Positions 23,143 to 31,345 of a DNA stretch of 56,022 nt are shown here, piece by piece. Source of the DNA: Pseudomonas sp. PB101 (GTDB lineage Bacteria; Pseudomonadota; Gammaproteobacteria; Pseudomonadales; Pseudomonadaceae); contig NZ_RWIR01000064.1 in the NCBI RefSeq assembly GCF_009764265.1, positions 1 through 56,022 on the forward strand, in the 5' to 3' direction. The position numbers and the translations under genes were made by a program. Positions within the stretch are counted from its first letter, which is position 1; each line of letters starts with the position of its first letter. A model generated the notes under the pieces. The model was not told the origin of the DNA, did no database searches, and saw only the letters and a program-made list of their open reading frames with translations.

Positions 23143-25098
23143 TCACGCTTCTTCCAGTTCGACCAGCGCACTGCCTTCGCTGACCATCTCGCCTTCCTGG
23201 CAATACAGTGCCTTGATCACACCGGCATGGGGCGCGCGGATGCTGTGCTCCATCTTCATCGCTTCAAGTACCACCAATTGCGCTCCGGCTTCGACCGATT
23301 GTCCGGCCTCCACCAGCACGCGGACGATGCTGCCGTTCATCGGTGCGGTGAGCCCGCCCTGATGGCTGTGGCTGGCCTCGACGGCGCTGATCGGGTCGTA
23401 AGACTCGATACGGCGCAATTCGCCATCCCACTGCAGATACACATGCTCGCCACGGCGGATTGCGCGGTGTTGACGGCGTACACCTGCGTGCTCGGTCAGC
23501 AGTTGCTCGCCCTTGAGCCGTGCGCTGTGGGCATCGATGTCGCCCAGCGTCAGCGCATGGTCCTGGCCTTCACAACTCAAGTGAAGGGTGATCTCTCTCG
23601 GCAAACCGGCACGCAGCCCGTTCGGCGCCGCCCATGGCGAACTCGGGTCATCGGCACGGGTAACAGGCAGCTGGCTCTGGGCAAACGCCTGGGCGGCGGC
23701 TTGCCAGAAATCATCGCTGAGTTCCGCTGGCGCCGGCAGCAACTGTTCCTGATAGCGCGGAATGAAGCCGGTATCGAGTTCGGCAGCGGCGAACGCCGGA
23801 TGAGCGATAATGCGCCGCAGGAAATTGATGTTGGTCTTCAGACCGCCGATGGCGAACTCGTCGAGCATGCCCAGCAGGCGCAAGCGCGCCTGTTCACGAT
23901 CCTCGCCCCAGGCAATCAACTTGCCGAGCATCGGGTCATAGAACGGCGAGATTTCGTCGCCTTCTTCAACGCCGCTGTCCACCCGGCGCCCCGGCCCCGG
24001 ATTGGATTCGCGATACAGCTCGAGGCGGCCGGTCGCCGGCAGGAAATCATTGCCCGGGTCTTCGGCATACAGCCGCACTTCGATCGCGTGACCCACCAGC
24101 GGTACCTGGTCCTGAGTCATCGGCAAGGCTTCGCCGCGCGCCACGCGAATCTGCCAGGCGACCAGGTCGAGGCCGGTGATGGCTTCGGTGACCGGGTGTT
24201 CGACCTGTAGGCGGGTGTTCATCTCCATGAAGAAGAACTCGCCGCGCGCATCCAGCAAAAACTCCACGGTGCCGGCACCGACATAGCCGATGGCCTGCGC
24301 CGAACGCACGGCGGCTTCGCCCATGGCGCGACGCAGTTCCGGGCTCAGGCCCGGCGCCGGGGCTTCTTCGACGACTTTCTGGTGGCGGCGCTGAATCGAG
24401 CAGTCGCGTTCGTTGAGGTACAGGCAGTTGCCGTGCTGGTCGGCGAACACCTGGATTTCCACGTGACGTGGCTTGAGCAGGTATTTCTCCACCAGCATCC
24501 GCGAATCGCCGAATGACGATAGCGCCTCACGCTGGGCCGAGGCCAGGGCTTCGGCCAGTTGACTGACGTCCTCGACCACCTTCATGCCTTTGCCGCCACC
24601 ACCCGCTGTGGCCTTGAGCAGCACCGGGTAGCCGATGCGTTCGCAGGCATCGCGGAAGGTGTCGAGGTCTTGAGCCTCGCCGTGATAGCCCGGCACCAGT
24701 GGCACGCCAGCGGTTTCCATCAAGGCTTTGGCCGCGGACTTGCTGCCCATGGCGTCGATGGCCGAGGCGGGCGGGCCGAGGAAAATCAGGCCGGCGTTTT
24801 CGATGGCGCGGGCGAACCCGGCGTTCTCGGATAAAAAGCCATAGCCGGGGTGAATCGCCTGGGCGCCGCTGGCCTTGGCGGCGGCGATCAGTTTGTCGAT
24901 CTGCAGGTAGCTGTCGGCGGCTTTGCTGCCACCGAGGTCGACCCGGATGTCGGCTTCGCGGCTGTGCCGGGCGTCACGGTCGGTGGCGCTGTGCACGGCC
25001 ACGGTGGTCAGGCCCAGCGCCTTGGCGGTGCGCATCACCCGGCAGGCGATTTCGCCACGGTTGGCTACCAGCAGGGTGGTGAGGACAGGTGCGCTCAT
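23143..25098 (-). CDS. liuD: Methylcrotonyl-CoA carboxylase biotin-carrying (alpha) subunit
   Basis: This 651-residue subunit has biotin carboxylase (~1-450) with LLVANRGEIACRVMRTAKAL, ATP-grasp loop TAGGGGKGMKVV and EMNTRLQVEHPVTE. A linking domain follows, and a C-terminal biotin carrier has the lysine in LEAMKMEHSIRAPH. With LiuB it carboxylates 3-methylcrotonyl-CoA to 3-methylglutaconyl-CoA in leucine catabolism. ATG 25098 overlaps the liuC stop (TGATG), so the genes are translationally coupled. The frame is open upstream, but that sequence is antisense-like read-through inside liuC. Fourth gene of the liuABCD unit. Confidence 0.95.
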   Translation of the reverse strand: MSAPVLTTLLVANRGEIACRVMRTAKALGLTTVAVHSATDRDARHSREADIRVDLGGSKAADSYLQIDKLIAAAKASGAQAIHPGYGFLSENAGFARAIENAGLIFLGPPASAIDAMGSKSAAKALMETAGVPLVPGYHGEAQDLDTFRDACERIGYPVLLKATAGGGGKGMKVVEDVSQLAEALASAQREALSSFGDSRMLVEKYLLKPRHVEIQVFADQHGNCLYLNERDCSIQRRHQKVVEEAPAPGLSPELRRAMGEAAVRSAQAIGYVGAGTVEFLLDARGEFFFMEMNTRLQVEHPVTEAITGLDLVAWQIRVARGEALPMTQDQVPLVGHAIEVRLYAEDPGNDFLPATGRLELYRESNPGPGRRVDSGVEEGDEISPFYDPMLGKLIAWGEDREQARLRLLGMLDEFAIGGLKTNINFLRRIIAHPAFAAAELDTGFIPRYQEQLLPAPAELSDDFWQAAAQAFAQSQLPVTRADDPSSPWAAPNGLRAGLPREITLHLSCEGQDHALTLGDIDAHSARLKGEQLLTEHAGVRRQHRAIRRGEHVYLQWDGELRRIESYDPISAVEASHSHQGGLTAPMNGSIVRVLVEAGQSVEAGAQLVVLEAMKMEHSIRAPHAGVIKALYCQEGEMVSEGSALVELEEA

Positions 25099-25910
25099 CA
25101 ACGGGGCTCCTTGGTGGTTTGTGCTTGCCAGCTCGGCGGACGTTTTTGCAGGAAGGCGCGCAGGCCTTCCTGGCCTTCGGGGCTGACGCGAATGCGGGCG
25201 ATGGCGTTTTCGGTGTAGCGGCGCAATGCCGGGGTCAGTGAGCCGTCGCCGACTTCGCGCAACAGGTCCTTGCTGGCGCGCATCGCGGCCGGACTGTTGA
25301 GCAGCAGGTTGTCGATCCACTGTTCGACTTTCTGTTCCAGCTCGGCACTTGCATAGCTCTCCGACAACAGACCGATTTCCCGTGCCCGTTGCCCGCCAAA
25401 GCGCTCAGCGGTCAAGGCATAACGACGGGTCGCGCGCTCGCCGATGGCTTGCACCACGAACGGGCTGATCACCGCCGGCGCCAGGCCGATGCGCACTTCC
25501 GACAGGCAGAACTGCGCGTCATCGGCACCGATGGCCATGTCGCAGCAACTGATCAGGCCCAGTGCGCCGCCAAAGGCCGCGCCTTGTACCACGGCCAGGG
25601 TCGGGACTTTCAGTTTGGCCAGGTTGTACATCAACTCCGCCAGTTCCCGGGCGTCGTCCAGGTTGGTGGCGTAATCGAGTTCGGCCGATTGCTGCATCCA
25701 GGCAAGGTCAGCGCCGGCGCTGAAATGCTTGCCGCGACCGCGCACGATCAGGAACCGCAGGCTGGCATCGCTCGCGACCTTGTCGAGGGCGAGGATCAGT
25801 TCGCGGATCATTTCGGCATTGAAGGCGTTGTTCTTTTCTTCACGGCTGAGCCACAGCGTGGCAAAACCACGGGGGTCGGTCAGCAGTTCGAGGGTGTTGA
25901 AGTCGGTCAT
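25098..25910 (-). CDS. liuC: Methylglutaconyl-CoA hydratase
   Basis: This 270-residue crotonase-fold enzyme has the oxyanion-hole sequence GKHFSAGADLAWMQ (~65-78) and the second oxyanion and catalytic region QGAAFGGALGLISCCDMAIG with LSEVRIGLAPAVISPFV. In the Liu pathway it hydrates 3-methylglutaconyl-CoA to HMG-CoA. Start ATG 25910 lies 13 bp after the liuB stop, within the same operon, and GGGAG precedes it. Its stop overlaps the liuD start. Confidence 0.93.
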   Translation of the reverse strand: MTDFNTLELLTDPRGFATLWLSREEKNNAFNAEMIRELILALDKVASDASLRFLIVRGRGKHFSAGADLAWMQQSAELDYATNLDDARELAELMYNLAKLKVPTLAVVQGAAFGGALGLISCCDMAIGADDAQFCLSEVRIGLAPAVISPFVVQAIGERATRRYALTAERFGGQRAREIGLLSESYASAELEQKVEQWIDNLLLNSPAAMRASKDLLREVGDGSLTPALRRYTENAIARIRVSPEGQEGLRAFLQKRPPSWQAQTTKEPR

Positions 25911-25923
25911 GTTTTTCTCCCGA

Positions 25924-27531
25924 TCACATCCGGAACACGCCGAAGCGGCTCGGTTCGATTGGCGCGTTCAACGACGCGGACAAGGCCAGGGCCAATACGT
26001 CGCGGGTCTGGGCCGGGTCGATGACACCGTCGTCCCACAGGCGCGCGCTGGAGTAGTAGGGGTGACCCTGTTCTTCGTACTGGTCGAGGATCGGTTGCTT
26101 GATCCCGGCTTCCTGCTCGGCGCTGAAACCCTGGCCGCTGCGTTCGGCCTGTTCGCGCTTGACCTGCACCAGCACGCCGGCCGCCTGCTCGGCACCCATC
26201 ACGCCGATGCGTGCGTTCGGCCACATCCACAGGAAACGCGGATCGTAGGCGCGCCCGCACATGCCGTAGTTACCGGCACCGAAACTGCCGCCGATGATCA
26301 CGGTGAACTTCGGCACCTTGGCGCACGCCACCGCCGTCACCAGTTTCGCGCCATGCTTGGCGATGCCGCCGGCCTCGTATTTCTGGCCGACCATGAAGCC
26401 GGTGATGTTCTGCAGGAACAGCAACGGAATGCCGCGCTGACAGGCCAGTTCGATAAAGTGCGCGCCTTTCTGCGCCGCTTCAGCGAAAAGAATGCCGTTG
26501 TTGGCGAGGATCGCGATCGGGTAGCCGTGCAGGTAGGCAAAACCGCAAACCAGCGTAGTCCCGAACAGCGCCTTGAATTCGTCGAACACCGACCCGTCCA
26601 CCAACCGCGCGATCACTTCGCGCACGTCGAACGGCTGCTTGGCGTCGGCCGGGACCACGCCGTACAACTCGTCGCTGCTGTAGAGCGGGGCGATCGGAGT
26701 GCGTTGCTGAACCTCACCTTGCTTGCGCCAGTTGAGGTTGGCGACGCTGCGGCGGGCGAGCGCGAGTGCGTGTTCATCGCTCTCGGCGTAATGGTCGGCC
26801 ACCCCGGAAATCTTGCAGTGCACATCGGCTCCGCCGAGGTCTTCGGCGCTGACCACTTCACCGGTCGCGGCTTTCACCAGCGGCGGGCCGGCGAGGAAGA
26901 TCGTCGCTTGTTGACGAACCATGATTGCTTCGTCGGCCATCGCCGGTACATACGCGCCGCCAGCGGTGCAGGAGCCCATGACCACGGCAATCTGCGGAAT
27001 GCCCATGGCGCTCATGTTGGCCTGGTTGAAGAAGATCCGCCCGAAGTGCTCGCGGTCCGGAAACACTTCATCCTGGCGCGGCAGGTTGGCGCCGCCCGAA
27101 TCCACCAGATAGATGCACGGCAGGCGATTCTGCTGGGCGATGGTCTGGGCGCGCAGGTGTTTTTTCACCGTCAGCGGGTAGTACGAACCACCTTTTACCG
27201 TGGCGTCGTTGGCGACGATCATGCATTCGACGCCCTCCACACGGCCGATCCCGGCAATCACGCCAGCCGCGGGGACGTCCTCGCCATACACCTCGTAGGC
27301 CGCAAGCTGGCTGATCTCCAGAAACGGCGAACCCGGATCGAGCAGGCGGTTGATGCGCTCGCGAGGCAGCAGTTTGCCCCGCGAGGTGTGGCGTTCCTGA
27401 GCCTTCGGGCCGCCACCTTGCGCCACTTGGGCGAGCAGGGTGTGCAACGCGTCGACCTGCTTGAGCATCGCCGCGCTGTTGGTGGCGAACTCCGCTGAAC
27501 GGGGGTTGAGCTGGGTATGCAGGGTAGCCAT
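25924..27531 (-). CDS. liuB: Methylcrotonyl-CoA carboxylase carboxyltransferase (beta) subunit
   Basis: This 535-residue carboxyltransferase carries two crotonase-like lobes. YLVDSGGANLPRQDEVFPD is in the N-lobe. NNGILFAEAAQKGAHFIELA and IIGGSFGAGNYGMCGRAYDP are in the C-lobe and bind CoA and biotin. Length and motifs match MCC-beta rather than propionyl-CoA carboxylase (LPRQ and AGGIAKHGAKLV). It begins 12 bp after the liuA stop. It acts with LiuD as the biotin-dependent carboxylase. Confidence 0.95.
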   Translation of the reverse strand: MATLHTQLNPRSAEFATNSAAMLKQVDALHTLLAQVAQGGGPKAQERHTSRGKLLPRERINRLLDPGSPFLEISQLAAYEVYGEDVPAAGVIAGIGRVEGVECMIVANDATVKGGSYYPLTVKKHLRAQTIAQQNRLPCIYLVDSGGANLPRQDEVFPDREHFGRIFFNQANMSAMGIPQIAVVMGSCTAGGAYVPAMADEAIMVRQQATIFLAGPPLVKAATGEVVSAEDLGGADVHCKISGVADHYAESDEHALALARRSVANLNWRKQGEVQQRTPIAPLYSSDELYGVVPADAKQPFDVREVIARLVDGSVFDEFKALFGTTLVCGFAYLHGYPIAILANNGILFAEAAQKGAHFIELACQRGIPLLFLQNITGFMVGQKYEAGGIAKHGAKLVTAVACAKVPKFTVIIGGSFGAGNYGMCGRAYDPRFLWMWPNARIGVMGAEQAAGVLVQVKREQAERSGQGFSAEQEAGIKQPILDQYEEQGHPYYSSARLWDDGVIDPAQTRDVLALALSASLNAPIEPSRFGVFRM

Positions 27532-27543
27532 GGACAGCTCCGT

Positions 27544-28707
27544 TTAGCGGGTTTCGTTGAACAGTTCGCGACCGATCAGCATGCGACGGATCTCACTGGT
27601 GCCCGCGCCGATTTCGTACAGCTTGGCGTCACGCAACAGACGGCCGGCCGGGAATTCGTTGATGTAGCCGTTGCCGCCGAGAATCTGGATCGCGTCGAGG
27701 GCCATTTGCGTGGCGCGTTCGGCGCTGTAGAGGATCACGCCGGCGGCGTCCTTGCGCGTGGTTTCGCCGCGCTCGCAAGCCTGGGCCACCGCATACAGGT
27801 AAGCGCGGCTGGCGTTGAGTTGGGTGTACATGTCGGCGACCTTGCCCTGGATCAGCTGGAATTCGCCGATGCTCTGGCCGAACTGCTTGCGGTCGTGGAT
27901 GTACGGCACGATCAGGTCCATGCACGCCTGCATGATCCCGGTCGGTCCACCGGAGAGCACGACGCGCTCGTAGTCGAGGCCGCTCATCAGCACTTTCACG
28001 CCGCCGTTGAGCACGCCGAGGATGTTTTCTTCCGGCACTTCGACGTCATCGAAGAACAGTTCGCAGGTGTTCGAGCCGCGCATGCCGAGCTTGTCGAACT
28101 TGTTGCTGCGGCTGAAGCCTTTCCAGTCGCGCTCGACGATGAAGGCGGTGATGCCGTGAGGGCCCTTTTCCAGGTCGGTCTTGGCGTATATCACGTAGGT
28201 GTTGGCGTCCGGACCGTTGGTGATCCAGGTCTTGCTGCCGTTGAGCACGTACTTGTCGCCGCGTTTGTCGGCGCGCAGTTTCATCGACACCACGTCGGAA
28301 CCGGCATTCGGTTCGCTCATGGCCAGGGCGCCGATGTGCTCGCCGCTGATCAGCTTGGGCAGGTATTTGGATTTCTGCTCGTGGTTGCCGTTGCGGTTGA
28401 TCTGGTTGACGCACAGGTTGGAGTGAGCACCGTAGGACAACGCCACCGAGGCCGAGCCACGGCTGATTTCTTCCATGGCCACCACGTGGGCCAGGTAACC
28501 CAGGCCGGCACCGCCGTACTCTTCCGGCACGGTAATGCCCAGCAGGCCCATGTCGCCGAATTTGCGCCACAGGTCGGCGGGAAACAGGTTGTCGATGTCG
28601 ATCTGAGCGGCGCGCGGGGCGATCTCTTTGGCGACGAAGGACTGAACCTGATCGCGCAGCATGTCGATGGTTTCACCGAGGGCAAAGTTCAGGGATGGGT
28701 AGCTCAT
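27544..28707 (-). CDS. liuA: Isovaleryl-CoA dehydrogenase
   Basis: This 387-residue acyl-CoA dehydrogenase has SYGAHSNLCVNQI, AMSEPNAGSDVVSMKL and LDYERVVLSGGP. The glutamate of that last motif corresponds to the catalytic base specific to isovaleryl-CoA dehydrogenase. IQILGGNGYINEFPAGRLLR is the FAD-contact segment. It starts the liuABCD unit and converts isovaleryl-CoA to 3-methylcrotonyl-CoA. Its promoter region holds two LiuR-type palindromes, and TTGACA with TACGTT at 17-bp spacing on the minus strand overlaps the nearer one. Confidence 0.95.
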   Translation of the reverse strand: MSYPSLNFALGETIDMLRDQVQSFVAKEIAPRAAQIDIDNLFPADLWRKFGDMGLLGITVPEEYGGAGLGYLAHVVAMEEISRGSASVALSYGAHSNLCVNQINRNGNHEQKSKYLPKLISGEHIGALAMSEPNAGSDVVSMKLRADKRGDKYVLNGSKTWITNGPDANTYVIYAKTDLEKGPHGITAFIVERDWKGFSRSNKFDKLGMRGSNTCELFFDDVEVPEENILGVLNGGVKVLMSGLDYERVVLSGGPTGIMQACMDLIVPYIHDRKQFGQSIGEFQLIQGKVADMYTQLNASRAYLYAVAQACERGETTRKDAAGVILYSAERATQMALDAIQILGGNGYINEFPAGRLLRDAKLYEIGAGTSEIRRMLIGRELFNETR

Positions 28708-28763
28708 GGGTCACCTTTTGGCTTTTTTGTAGGGCGGGGAGGGGCGTGATTTGGCTCTCACCT

Positions 28764-28777
28764 TTACGTTAACGTAA
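28764..28777. promoter_or_regulatory. LiuR-type operator, liuA-proximal
   Basis: TTACGTTAACGTAA is a perfect 14-bp palindrome located 57 bp before the liuA ATG. It covers the -10-like TACGTT (28776-28771) of a minus-strand promoter whose -35 is TTGACA (28799-28794). It matches the palindromic LiuR site known from the liu regulon. Confidence 0.82.
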
Positions 28778-28805
28778 GCCTGTGACGAATGGCTGTCAAT
28801 CACCC

Positions 28806-28821
28806 TTTACGTTAACGTCAA
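28806..28821. promoter_or_regulatory. LiuR-type operator, distal
   Basis: TTTACGTTAACGTCAA is a second copy, centred 43 bp from the first, about four helical turns. It lies between the divergent liuA and acyl-CoA synthetase genes and may serve both. Confidence 0.8.
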
Positions 28822-28832
28822 CTTGGGTGATT

Positions 28833-28935
28833 CTGTAGGAGTCGAGCTTGCTCGCGATGGACGTCAACGATAACGCGTGTTGTCTGGATAAACGCGGTGC
28901 CCTGACGTTCTTCGCGAGCGAGCTCGCTCCTACAA
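28833..28935. repeat. REPIN upstream of the acyl-CoA synthetase
   Basis: GTAGGAGTCGAGCTTGCTCG and its inverse (CGAGCTCGCTCCTAC) flank a spacer containing AACGATAACGCGTGT and AAACGCGGTGCC. The same spacer motifs occur in the REPINs at 30665 and 32286. Confidence 0.85.
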
Positions 28936-28957
28936 AATAAAGACAATAGGGGTCGTC

Positions 28958-30655
28958 ATGGATCAACCCAGTGCAAGCCCGCAACGCAGTTACACCCGCG
29001 GTTCCCAGGACAAAGCCTTGTTGGCGATGACCATCGGCCAGGCGTTCGACAACACGGTCGCGCAATACCCGGACGGGGAGGCGCTGGTGGTGCGCCATCA
29101 ACAGCTGCGTTACACCTGGCGGCAACTGGCCGAGGCTGCGGACCTGCACGCCAGGGCACTGCTGGCGTTGGGGCTGCAAGCCGGGGACCGCCTTGGCATC
29201 TGGGCGCCGAACTGTGCGCAGTGGTGCATCAGCCAGATTGCCACGGCGAAAATCGGTGTGATCCTGGTCAACATCAATCCGGCGTATCGCAGCTCCGAAC
29301 TCGAATACGTGCTCAAGCAATCCGGTTGCCAATGGCTGGTGTGTGCCGGGGCCTTCAAGACGTCGAACTATCACGCGATGCTGCAAGGGCTGGTGCCGGA
29401 GTTGGCGGAGCAGTCCATCGGCAAGTTGCACAGTGAACGGTTGCCGGAGCTGCGTGGCGTCATCAGCCTGGATGCACAGCCGCCGAGCGGTTTCCTGCCT
29501 TGGTCGCAACTGGCTGATCTGGCGGGCGGTGTTTCGGTCGAACAATTGCGCGAACGTCAGGACAGCCTGCATTTCGATCAAGCGGTGAACATTCAGTACA
29601 CCTCCGGCACCACCGGTTTCCCCAAGGGCGCGACCCTCAGTCACTACAACATTCTCAACAACGGTTACATGGTCGGCGAAAGCCTGGGCCTGACGGCGGC
29701 CGATCGCCTGGTGATCCCGGTGCCGCTGTATCACTGCTTCGGCATGGTCATGGGCAACCTCGGCTGCATCACCCATGGCAGCACGATGATTTATCCGAAC
29801 GATGCATTCGATCCGTTGCTGACCCTGGGCACCGTGGCCGACGAAAAGGCCACGGCGCTGTACGGCGTGCCGACCATGTTCATCGCCATGCTCGATCAGC
29901 CGCAACGCGCCGAGTTCGACCTGTCGAGCCTGCGCACCGGGATCATGGCGGGCGCAACCTGTCCTATCGAAGTGATGCGTCGGGTCATCAGCGAAATGCA
30001 CATGAGCGAAGTGCAGATTGCCTACGGCATGACGGAAACCAGTCCGGTGTCGTTGCAGACCGGTCCTGCAGACGACCTGGAACTGCGCGTGACCACCGTT
30101 GGCCGCACCCAGCCGCAGCTCGAAAGCAAGATCATCGACGAAGCAGGCAACCTGGTGCCGCGTGGCACCATCGGCGAGCTGTGCACCCGCGGCTACAGCG
30201 TGATGCTCGGTTACTGGAACAACCCCGAAGGCACGGCAGGCGCCATCGATCAGGCAGGCTGGATGCACACCGGGGACCTGGCGAGCATGAACGAAGAGGG
30301 TTACGTGTGCATTGCCGGGCGCAACAAGGACATGATCATCCGTGGCGGTGAGAATGTTTACCCGCGGGAGCTGGAGGAGTTCTTCTTTACTCACCCGGCC
30401 GTGGCCGACGTGCAGGTGATCGGCATTCCTTGCTCGCGCTATGGCGAAGAGATCGTTGCCTGGATCAAGTTCCACCCCGGCCACAGCGCCACCGAGCAGG
30501 AACTGCAAGCCTGGTGCAAGGAGCGCATCGCGCACTTCAAGACGCCGCGTTACTTCAAGTTCGTCGAGGAGTTCCCGATGACGGTGACTGGCAAGATCCA
30601 GAAATTCCGCATGCGCGAGATCAGCATTGAGGAGTTGCGTAGCAACAAGGCCTGA
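28958..30655 (+). CDS. AMP-binding acyl-CoA synthetase
   Basis: This 565-residue ANL-family ligase activates a carboxylic acid to its CoA thioester. Core motifs are A3 YTSGTTGFPKGATLSHYN, A5 YGMTETSP, A7 WMHTGDLASMNEEGYVCIAG and A8 NKDMIIRGGENVYP. The adenylation lysine is in A10, MTVTGKIQKF. AGGGG precedes ATG 28958. It is divergent from liuA with LiuR boxes between, so a branched short- or medium-chain acid such as isovalerate is a likely substrate. That is inferred from context, and the sequence alone does not fix chain length. Confidence 0.88.
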   Translation: MDQPSASPQRSYTRGSQDKALLAMTIGQAFDNTVAQYPDGEALVVRHQQLRYTWRQLAEAADLHARALLALGLQAGDRLGIWAPNCAQWCISQIATAKIGVILVNINPAYRSSELEYVLKQSGCQWLVCAGAFKTSNYHAMLQGLVPELAEQSIGKLHSERLPELRGVISLDAQPPSGFLPWSQLADLAGGVSVEQLRERQDSLHFDQAVNIQYTSGTTGFPKGATLSHYNILNNGYMVGESLGLTAADRLVIPVPLYHCFGMVMGNLGCITHGSTMIYPNDAFDPLLTLGTVADEKATALYGVPTMFIAMLDQPQRAEFDLSSLRTGIMAGATCPIEVMRRVISEMHMSEVQIAYGMTETSPVSLQTGPADDLELRVTTVGRTQPQLESKIIDEAGNLVPRGTIGELCTRGYSVMLGYWNNPEGTAGAIDQAGWMHTGDLASMNEEGYVCIAGRNKDMIIRGGENVYPRELEEFFFTHPAVADVQVIGIPCSRYGEEIVAWIKFHPGHSATEQELQAWCKERIAHFKTPRYFKFVEEFPMTVTGKIQKFRMREISIEELRSNKA

Positions 30656-30664
30656 CTCGTTCCC

Positions 30665-30766
30665 CTGTAGGAGCGAGCTTGCTCGCGAAGAACGTCAACG
30701 ATAACGCGTGCAGTCTGGAAATACGCGGTGCCCTTGTGTTCTTCGCGAGCGAGCTCGCTCCTACAA
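30665..30766. repeat. REPIN after the acyl-CoA synthetase
   Basis: The pair is GTAGGAGCGAGCTTGCTCGC and its inverse. The spacer shares AACGATAACGCGTG, TCTGGA and ACGCGGTGCCC with the REPIN at 28833, on the same strand. It ends about 30 bp before the crcY terminator. Confidence 0.87.
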
Positions 30767-30796
30767 AGGGCTGCGGAAATCTCAAACGCCAGACAG

Positions 30797-31178
30797 CACA
30801 AAGGGGAGCCGAAGCTCCCCTTTAATTGTCGTTGCGCGTGCTCTTTTTTTATTATTGAGGGTCGGTCTGTTGTTGTTTTTGGCAACCGTTGCCCTTTACC
30901 GCTGTTTTTGGCGATCCCCATTCGGGATCAAGAGCAAACGTATTTTTTTGAGCGCTGATCTACTTTCTCGCTGAGCGATCCAACCGATACGGGAGCTACC
31001 TGAAGGTAGTTTTATTATTCTCTGTCCGGTTGCGGGTAACTCCGAAAAGCACCCTGAAAAGTACATCTTCTCCAAAAAAATCTGTTAGCTGCGTCTCTGC
31101 CGTGTTGTTTTTGTTATGTCAGAGTCGTTACGTCTTGTTTTTATTAGGGTTGCTGCAATTTTTTTATTCTTGTTATGC
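30797..31178 (-). ncRNA. crcY: CrcY-like (CrcZ family) small RNA that titrates Hfq/Crc
   Basis: This minus-strand RNA of about 380 nt has at least five clusters of AAnAAnAA (catabolite activity) motifs: AACAAGAATAAAAAAA at the 5' end, AATAAAAACAAG, AACAAAAACAACA, GAATAATAAAA, and AAAAACAACAACA with AATAATAAAAAAA near the 3' end. It ends in AAAGGGGAGC-TTCG-GCTCCCCTTT, a UUCG-capped terminator. CrcZ/CrcY/CrcX RNAs bind Hfq (with Crc) through such motifs and relieve catabolite repression. A sigma-54 promoter starts it. I recall P. putida crcY as lying next to the HMG-CoA lyase gene, as here. The region is notably AT-rich for this genome and has no coding frame. Confidence 0.87.
30800..30823 (-). 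terminator. UUCG-capped terminator of the Crc-type RNA
   Basis: The 10-bp stem AAAGGGGAGC / GCTCCCCTTT has the loop TTCG when read on the minus strand (CGAA on plus). The C(UUCG)G tetraloop indicates that it evolved for the minus-strand RNA. It may also end the acyl-CoA synthetase mRNA. Confidence 0.8.
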
Positions 31179-31188
31179 GATAGATATA

Positions 31189-31204
31189 GCAGGAGGCGTG
31201 CCAA
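31189..31204 (-). promoter_or_regulatory. Sigma-54 promoter of the Crc-type RNA
   Basis: On the minus strand TTGGCACGCCTCCTGC has GG at 31202-31201 and GC at 31190-31189, exactly 10 nt apart. This is the -24/-12 sigma-54 signature (TGGCAC-N5-TTGC type). The start point is predicted near 31177. CbrB is the known activator of this RNA family. Confidence 0.85.
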
Positions 31205-31241
31205 CTTTTTAAAAGCCTTTAAAATCAAAGGTTTGTAGTTT

Positions 31242-31272
31242 GTAGGGTTTTACGCCTCAGGCAAAACCCTAC
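31242..31272. terminator. Stem-loop downstream of liuE
   Basis: GTAGGGTTTT and AAAACCCTAC form a 10-bp stem around an 11-nt loop with a small inner GCC/GGC stem. It lies between the liuE stop and the sigma-54 promoter and lacks a clean U-tract on either strand. It probably ends the liuE mRNA, so that it does not run into crcY. Confidence 0.5.
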
Positions 31273-31283
31273 GATTTGTTTCC

Positions 31284-31326
31284 GTGTTACTCGCTTTCGC
31301 CCACGTTTCAGACACAGCGGTAACAC
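31284..31326. promoter_or_regulatory. Candidate CbrB upstream activating site
   Basis: GTGTTAC (31284-31290) and GTAACAC (31320-31326) form a perfect 7-bp inverted repeat, about 107-149 bp upstream of the crcY start, where sigma-54 activators bind. TGTTAC/GTAACA half-sites are those I recall for CbrB, though the spacer here (29 nt) is longer than the usual one. It ends 19 bp from the liuE stop. Confidence 0.6.
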
Positions 31327-31345
31327 CTGGACACACTCAGCGCAC

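Noticed and set aside
25729..27498. 589-codon plus-strand frame over liuC and liuB
   Set aside because: Shadow of the two Liu genes; no family features and no translation start.
30800..30823. Hairpin as dedicated terminator of the acyl-CoA synthetase
   Set aside because: The loop is UUCG only when read on the minus strand, which fits the sRNA better. A secondary role for the plus-strand mRNA remains possible.
30708..31212. Several 60-90 codon plus-strand frames in the AT-rich region before liuE
   Set aside because: They lie antisense to the Crc-type RNA, and their F/L-rich translations reflect the T-rich complement of AAnAAnAA motifs.
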